Position numbers and translations under genes: made by a program
Assembly: GCA_034432445.1 (NCBI GenBank)
Contig: DAOUBX010000204.1
Coordinates: 3,184-67,183, forward strand
Origin: JANWYQ01 sp034432445
GTDB lineage: Bacteria; Chloroflexota; Anaerolineae; JAAEKA01
DNA length: 64,000 nucleotides
Direction: 5' to 3'
Part shown: positions 59,542-64,000 of the stretch, piece by piece
Numbering within the stretch: position 1 is the first letter of the stretch
How the letters are laid out: each line of letters begins with the position of its first letter
Notes under the pieces: model-generated
Told to the model about the DNA's origin: nothing
What the model saw: the letters and a program-made list of their open reading frames with translations, nothing else
Databases searched by the model: none

Positions 59542-62013
59542 CTATTGATTGCGGGCAGCACGAGTCATCAACGGCAAGTACGCCGTCCACTGCCCAAATT
59601 GCAGCTTGAGCGCAGGATCGCCAAAGACGGTCATGGTGTGGATCAACGCCGTGTTGTAAGGCGAGCTGCCGCCCATTAGAGCGTATTGGTAGGCCTTGGC
59701 CTGCATGGTGGCCTTGCCCAGCCGGCGCTGACCGCTCACGAAGATGGCGTCGAGCAGTCCTCGGTTCAGGACGGTTTCGACATAGGTCGTGCCCAGTCCC
59801 GCCGGCGACCAGGCAGCCACGGACCCGCCACCGGGGTGACGCAGCATCTCCTCGGCCACCGCTTGCAGCGATGCCGTGCCGTGCAGGAAATAGCCATCCA
59901 GGCAGTTGAGGGTGACGACAACGGGCAGCCGGTCGGCGTTGGTGAGACGTCCCGTCTGATCGGCGCGCCAAATGAACTCGTGAGCCCAGGAGTTGACCGT
60001 GCCATGGCCCATGTAGGTCACCATACCCACCCCCTCGTTGATCGTGTCAACCATCAAGTCGGTGATCTGGGCCGGCTGTGTTTCCGGGTAGGTGACGCCC
60101 AGATAGGCGCGCACCGGCCGCATGAAAGCGGGCAGGGCCGAAGTGATCATGGCGTCGGCCACCTGCGGGTAGTTGCCGGTGCTGTCGGCGTTGTCGGCTA
60201 CGAACAGGGCGCGATTCTGCCACGCAACCGGCCGGCCCGCTTGCCCTTCGTAAGCGATGATCTTGTCCACCATGGCGGCGGCTTCTGAGAGCGTGCGCGC
60301 GGGCAGCCGGCCGATCGCCAGCTCGGGCAGAGGGTCTTCGTCGAAGTTGACGTAGGCGTTGTCGCTGCCTACCTCCCCTTGCCATGGATCCTCCCACACT
60401 AGGTACGGAGGGATCCAGTTGGGATCGGGCGCGCCGTACAGGTCGATCCCTTCGCCTTTGAAGTTCCAGTTGCCGTCCCCCATGAGCAGGATGTACTGCG
60501 GCGCCGGCGGTTGCCAGTTCTGCACGGCGTAGGCGATGAACTGGCGGATGGCCTCCGGGTGGAAGATGCCGGCGTTGAACTGCTCGTACAGCTCTGCCAC
60601 ATCGATCACGGCGGTGCGGAAGCCGTCGTGGCTGGCGCGATAGTCGGCCAGGCGCTGCGCTTGCGGCAAGAAGTCATGGTGGCTGATGATGATCCAGTCC
60701 GCGCCGTTGGCAGTCGAACGCACGGTGGAGGCCAGCGGCGCGACGACTTGCCGGGGACGCCGCGTCTGTGCAGCCGTTAGCGCAAGATAGCGACTGGCAG
60801 CGTCCGGGTCTAGCTGCGCTTGCACGCGATAAGCGCCAACGTTGCCAAGGTCAGGGCTGGCAGAGGCGCCGGTTAGGAAGATCGGGCGCAGGGGGTCGCT
60901 GATATCGTACAGGAGAACGCTGCTGGCGCCGAAGCCGTCCAAGGTGAAAGTTTGCGGGCCTGTCTGATCGGCCGTGAAAGTCAATTGATCGTCCACCGCC
61001 CGGTAAAGCCGGCGGTAGCGCAACAGATAATAGTTGGCGTACAGCTCATCGTAGGTGTTGACTTTGGTGTTCTCCGGCGCCTGTTCCGCTGTTTGTGGGT
61101 CCCAGAGCTGCGCGAGCGCGGCTTCGTGCGCTTGCTCCCATGGGTCCACGCGCTGCTTGGCGGCAGTGCCCTGATCGTTGATGACGCGGACAACTGCTTT
61201 GTTCAAGCCATCGACCAGTGCAGCGCCAGGCAGAGCGCCCTCCGCCTGTGTGACAGTGTGGCCGAGGAAGACATTGTCGATGACCGGCGCAGCCGTTGTG
61301 TCGTTCCAAAACACCTGGAAATGGTGCGCGCCGTACTTGCGGCGTGTGGCGATCTCAATCTGCAAGGTGGCGGTGTAAACCTCGGCAGCCGGCGCAGGTA
61401 GCATGGTCGGCAGATCCCAATCTTTTTGCGCCGGGTTGGTTGTCACATACATGCGGGTCCACCACCAGGTGTCGCGCGTCGGCCAGTCCAACACCTGGTG
61501 AGTGAACCAATGATGGTTTTCCTCAGCACGGTGGACATTCCAAAAGCTGGCAGGCGCGGGCGGCGCGCCTTGCGGCGCTGCGCTGGCGGTAGTCATGCGC
61601 AGGCCAGGGGGGCCTCCGGCTGCTAGCCAATAGACGTTGGCGTTGGTGTATTTCTCGGCCATTTGATCGCCCCGAAAGCGCTGGCCGTAGAACTCGGCGA
61701 AGTCGCCGCCGTCCAGTCGGCCGTCGGCCTCTCCCTCCACGCGCAAAGCAACGGGTTGGCCCTGGCTGGTCAAGCTCAGACTGCGAGGGTCTAGCGCAGA
61801 CAAGTCCCACCCGGCGGCGACAAAGTCGCCAAGGGTCAAGCGATAAAGGCCGTCCTCGTCGACCACGAGCTTGAGACAGTACGGCGCCGGCGTCACCGGA
61901 CAGCCAACTGCCTGCGCTGCGCCTGGCGACGCCGCTTCCACGGTGCCCGGCGTCAGCGGAGCCAAGAGAAAAACCAGACCGAGCAACAGACGCAGCACGC
62001 GATGCCTTCTCAT
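59542..62013 (-). CDS. C25 (gingipain-type) cysteine peptidase, secreted
   Basis: 823 aa. Signal peptide (about 1-28), a large N-terminal beta domain, and the C25 domain (about 420-810): YILLMGDGNWNFKGEG, ELAIGRLPARTLSEA, His in TYMGHGTVNSWAHE, Cys in TLNCLDGYFLHG, and MTVFGDPALKLQF. It ends QWTAYLPLMTRAARNQ. The AYLPLM-type end resembles short tails common on exported Chloroflexota proteins. It overlaps pqqD by ATGA. About 30-35 percent identity by eye with the other C25 gene suggests an old duplication. Confidence 0.92.
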   Translation of the reverse strand: MRRHRVLRLLLGLVFLLAPLTPGTVEAASPGAAQAVGCPVTPAPYCLKLVVDEDGLYRLTLGDFVAAGWDLSALDPRSLSLTSQGQPVALRVEGEADGRLDGGDFAEFYGQRFRGDQMAEKYTNANVYWLAAGGPPGLRMTTASAAPQGAPPAPASFWNVHRAEENHHWFTHQVLDWPTRDTWWWTRMYVTTNPAQKDWDLPTMLPAPAAEVYTATLQIEIATRRKYGAHHFQVFWNDTTAAPVIDNVFLGHTVTQAEGALPGAALVDGLNKAVVRVINDQGTAAKQRVDPWEQAHEAALAQLWDPQTAEQAPENTKVNTYDELYANYYLLRYRRLYRAVDDQLTFTADQTGPQTFTLDGFGASSVLLYDISDPLRPIFLTGASASPDLGNVGAYRVQAQLDPDAASRYLALTAAQTRRPRQVVAPLASTVRSTANGADWIIISHHDFLPQAQRLADYRASHDGFRTAVIDVAELYEQFNAGIFHPEAIRQFIAYAVQNWQPPAPQYILLMGDGNWNFKGEGIDLYGAPDPNWIPPYLVWEDPWQGEVGSDNAYVNFDEDPLPELAIGRLPARTLSEAAAMVDKIIAYEGQAGRPVAWQNRALFVADNADSTGNYPQVADAMITSALPAFMRPVRAYLGVTYPETQPAQITDLMVDTINEGVGMVTYMGHGTVNSWAHEFIWRADQTGRLTNADRLPVVVTLNCLDGYFLHGTASLQAVAEEMLRHPGGGSVAAWSPAGLGTTYVETVLNRGLLDAIFVSGQRRLGKATMQAKAYQYALMGGSSPYNTALIHTMTVFGDPALKLQFGQWTAYLPLMTRAARNQ

Positions 62014-62303
62014 ACGACTACCTCAATCAGCCCCGCAGCCAGCAAGTCCTCGGCGAACGCCAGCACATCAGCGGCTGCCAGCTCCGGCGTCACCTCGTAC
62101 TCCTCAACCAGGCTATCGGCCAACTCTTGCAAGGTGCGGCTACCATCGGCCAACGCCCACAGCCGGCTACCCGACTCGTTGAGCATGCGCACGCGCGCCT
62201 GGCTGGGGGTGACCAACACCGCTTCCTCGCCAACTGTGCCCGCGACGACATCGGGGCAGTGTTTGATGCGACTACCTAAGGACAGAGGGGTGAATGCACT
62301 CAT
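62010..62303 (-). CDS. PqqD-family peptide-binding (RRE) protein
   Basis: 97 aa. The winged-helix RiPP recognition element of PqqD is evident: VLVTPSQARVRMLNESGSRLWALADGSRTLQELADSLVEEYEV, and then AAADVLAFAEDLLAAGLIE. Such proteins hold the leader part of a peptide for a modifying enzyme or protease. It overlaps the HprK-like gene by 32 nt and the C25 gene by 4 nt, so all are one transcription-translation unit. No radical SAM or cyclase lies next to it in the window, which is unusual for PqqD. Confidence 0.92.
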   Translation of the reverse strand: MSAFTPLSLGSRIKHCPDVVAGTVGEEAVLVTPSQARVRMLNESGSRLWALADGSRTLQELADSLVEEYEVTPELAAADVLAFAEDLLAAGLIEVVV

Positions 62304-63171
62304 CGATCACACTCCAGAAACTTGCGTCCGGACGAAAGTGCAGCTGACCGGTAGCCACGGCTCGACTGATCTGCTGCAAACGCGCCAATGCTGTGGCAAC
62401 GCGACCAGGGTCCAAGGGCACAATCGGCAGATCGCTGAGCAAGCCGGCCACGATTTGAGCCGGGCTGACTGCCTGGATGCGCACCTCGGTGTCCTGGGCC
62501 AAGCGCAAAATAGCTGCCAGTGGGCCGGACTGGGTTTGGCCGTTGCGCCAGGCCAACGGCGTCTCGTGGTTCCAAAAGGGCGTGCCACAGGCGCGCCAGC
62601 CGATGGTCGCAGGCAGCAAAAGGATCAGGTCGTCGCCCAGGGCCACAGTGTCCGGCTGTCCCACGGACACCCGCACCGAGGTGGACTTGCCGATGCCGGA
62701 GCGGCCGCTGAGCAACACAGCTTGGCCGCGACGCACGAAACCGGCTGCGTGCACCAGCAGACCGCCCTGCTTGTAGGCCAGCAGCGCCAACACCGCGCGC
62801 AGGAAATAGTCGATGTCCGCCACGTCGGGCGCCGCCAGTTCCAGGCTAGCGCTGCAGCCGTCGGCAGCAATGATGCCCAGGTAGCCGGGCGCAGCTACTC
62901 GACAGCGACGGTCTGCGTCGAAGGATGCTTCCGGGCTGGGCCGGCCGGGCATCCGGCGGCCCGATCCGCAGCGCACCGCCACGGCGCAATCGGCCGGGCC
63001 GGCGCTCAACCAGGGCTCGTAGCGCGCTCGCAATGCAGCACACAGGCGCAGATCGTCGCAGGCAACGCCAAGACGTAGCCCACCGATGGCCATGTGCAAC
63101 ACGACGCTGCTAGGGCCGCTGTCCGCATCGTGCCCGTTGTTGTGGCTGGGTTTCGCGTGTGTAGGCGTCAC
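62272..63171 (-). CDS. HPr kinase-like (HprK-related) P-loop protein
   Basis: 299 aa. P-loop LLSGRSGIGKST near 150-161, preceded by LLVHAAGFV and followed by TVALGDDLILL, the DD pair typical of the HprK-related kinase group. These are companions of PqqD in RiPP and exopolysaccharide clusters, known in lasso-peptide loci to phosphorylate the peptide. The N-terminal 25 residues are Pro/His-rich. It starts with GTG 63171, which is 3 nt after the micro-ORF stop; the AGGTGA overlapping that stop serves as its ribosome site. Confidence 0.85.
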   Translation of the reverse strand: MTPTHAKPSHNNGHDADSGPSSVVLHMAIGGLRLGVACDDLRLCAALRARYEPWLSAGPADCAVAVRCGSGRRMPGRPSPEASFDADRRCRVAAPGYLGIIAADGCSASLELAAPDVADIDYFLRAVLALLAYKQGGLLVHAAGFVRRGQAVLLSGRSGIGKSTSVRVSVGQPDTVALGDDLILLLPATIGWRACGTPFWNHETPLAWRNGQTQSGPLAAILRLAQDTEVRIQAVSPAQIVAGLLSDLPIVPLDPGRVATALARLQQISRAVATGQLHFRPDASFWSVIDECIHPSVLR

Positions 63172-63174
63172 TTG

Positions 63175-63264
63175 TCACCTGGCCGATGGGCGCCCCTGGG
63201 CTGCGCAGCCTATAGACTCCCTGCGACAGCCGCCGGTTCCGCTGCAGTGATCCAGATTGCCCAT
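63175..63264 (-). CDS. Candidate Cys-containing micro-ORF before hprK-like gene
   Basis: 29 codons from ATG 63264 to TGA at 63175. The peptide has Cys at positions 7, 13 and 20, several Gly, and Arg-rich turns. GGAGA lies about 10 nt upstream of the ATG. Its stop codon is part of AGGTGA, the ribosome site of the next gene, so the two would be translationally coupled. It may be a regulatory leader or a small precursor peptide for the PqqD/kinase system. It could also be chance in a 108-nt leader. Confidence 0.4.
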   Translation of the reverse strand: MGNLDHCSGTGGCRRESIGCAAQGRPSAR

Positions 63265-63285
63265 CAATGCTGTTCTCCGGCGCAG

Positions 63286-63314
63286 ATTGTAACCGTCCCC
63301 CGGCAAAGCAGCAA
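63286..63314 (-). promoter_or_regulatory. Promoter of the HprK-PqqD-C25 operon
   Basis: On the minus strand: TTGCTG (63314-63309), 17-nt spacer, TACAAT (63291-63286). Predicted start near 63279, about 15 nt before the micro-ORF ATG. A run of six T (63318-63313) immediately upstream may belong to the terminator of the HlyD gene. Confidence 0.65.
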
Positions 63315-63399
63315 AAAAGCTGGCGCTGCTGGGGCTCGACAGGAGCCGGACCGGCCGACGGACGGGCGGGGCTGCAGCGAAATCCTGCCTGACAAGCCG

Positions 63400-64000
63400 C
63401 TAGTCAGCCACCAGGATCTCCGCATCGGCCGGCATGCCCGGCTTGAGCGCGGCGTCGGGGTTGTCCAGGGTGATCTCTACGGCAAAGACGGTGGCGGCGC
63501 GCTCGCTGGGCGCCTGGATGTTCTTGGGGGTGAACTCGGCGCGCGGGGAGATGTAGCTGACTGCGCCGGTGAAGACGCGGCCAGGGTAGGCGTCGACCCG
63601 CACGTGCGCCGTCTGCCCGACGTGTACCTGGCCGATGCGCGCCAACGGCATGTAAACCACCAGTGTCATCTGGCTCAGGTCCGCCACCTTGAGCAAGGGC
63701 GCGCCGGGCGCAGCAATCTCGCCCGGTTGGACGGCGCGCACGGCGACCAGGCCATCGATGGGGCTGACAAGGGTGGTCTTGGCGAGCTGGACGGCCAGCA
63801 GGTCGCGCGCAGCCTGGGCCTCGGCCACCTGGGCCTCGGCCACGTCCACGCTCTCCGGCCGCGGCCCGGCGGAGGCCAGCGCCAGCTCGGCCTGGGCCAC
63901 GGTCAACGCCGCCTCGGCCAGGCGCACCTGCTCCTGCGCGGCGCGCACTTGCACGGCCAGGGCTGTCGGCTCGGCGCGCATCTGGCGCAGCAGGTTCAGG
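63400..64000 (-). CDS. HlyD/RND-type membrane fusion protein, 5' end missing
   Basis: At least 200 residues; the frame runs off the right edge without a stop, and LNLLRQMRAEPTAL indicates the coiled-coil hairpin. After it come the lipoyl/barrel-sandwich half motif TTLVSPIDGLVAVRAVQPGEIAAPGAPLLKVADLSQM and the beta-barrel domain TAHVRVDAYPGRVFTGAVSYISPRAEFTPKNIQ, ending in PGMPADAEILVAD. Such adaptors link an inner-membrane ABC or RND exporter to the outside. An exporter gene would be expected beyond or before the edge. An ATG at 63981 is internal to the coiled coil, not the start. Confidence 0.88.
   Translation of the reverse strand, partial: LNLLRQMRAEPTALAVQVRAAQEQVRLAEAALTVAQAELALASAGPRPESVDVAEAQVAEAQAARDLLAVQLAKTTLVSPIDGLVAVRAVQPGEIAAPGAPLLKVADLSQMTLVVYMPLARIGQVHVGQTAHVRVDAYPGRVFTGAVSYISPRAEFTPKNIQAPSERAATVFAVEITLDNPDAALKPGMPADAEILVAD

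Overview
The window is about 64 kb of GC-rich bacterial chromosome from a Gram-positive-style or monoderm-like lineage. I infer Chloroflexota (Anaerolineae/Caldilineae-like). The grounds are a MoxR-DUF58-DUF4129 cluster, gingipain-type C25 proteases with a C-terminal AYLPLM tail, secreted proteases with shared C-terminal domains, SP/TP-rich surface proteins, several YfhO/O-antigen-ligase membrane proteins, and a Bacillus-type LexA box. This is inference; no 16S rRNA or tRNA gene was seen to settle it.

Layout. 1-0.7 kb: HNH nuclease (cut by the left edge) and a small partner. 0.96-5.9 kb: TPP riboswitch with terminator, then thiN-thiB-thiP-thiQ (thiamine uptake and activation). 6.0-7.9 kb: LexA-box-controlled ssb and a LysM lipoprotein. 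8.1-14.7 kb (minus): TetR regulator, small EamA-like transporter, and the membrane/DUF4129/DUF58/MoxR cluster. 15.06 kb: an exact 16-bp parS site directly before a methyltransferase gene. 16.3-28.9 kb (minus): two tandem SF1 helicase-like proteins, O-antigen ligase, B12-binding radical SAM protein, glycosyltransferase 2, LbH acyltransferase and M14 carboxypeptidase. 29-36.3 kb (minus): subtilase, panE, panB, argJ, LutA-like protein and M24 peptidase. 36.6-37.2 kb: Phd/YefM-VapC toxin-antitoxin. 37.3-43.0 kb (minus): a chain running from a leaderless CcmC-like gene through an AAA ATPase and a DUF4276 (TOPRIM-like) protein to the NAD(P)HX repair enzyme and a membrane glycosyltransferase-like protein. 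43.2-47.5 kb: unknown protein plus YfhO-like membrane protein. 47.5-49.5 kb (minus): Uma2 remnant and acyl-CoA carboxylase beta subunit. 49.9-51.8 kb (minus): dnaK. 51.9-56.1 kb (minus): exopolysaccharide genes (O-antigen ligase, Wzz/BY-kinase, epimerase). 56.1-63.3 kb (minus): a tightly coupled operon of HprK-like kinase, PqqD, C25 protease, surface protein and C25 protease, preceded by a Cys-containing micro-ORF. 63.4-64 kb: HlyD-type adaptor cut by the right edge.

The intergenic spaces hold at least eight copies or fragments of one 110-130 bp element with inverted ends. Most recognisable promoters are TTGACA-like/TATAAT-like with a 17-nt spacer, and two genes look leaderless, with an extended -10 six bases before ATG. 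The most interesting candidates are the HprK-PqqD-C25 operon, the parS site, the AAA ATPase/DUF4276 pair, the repeat family, and in-frame heptanucleotide/low-complexity insertions in conserved genes.
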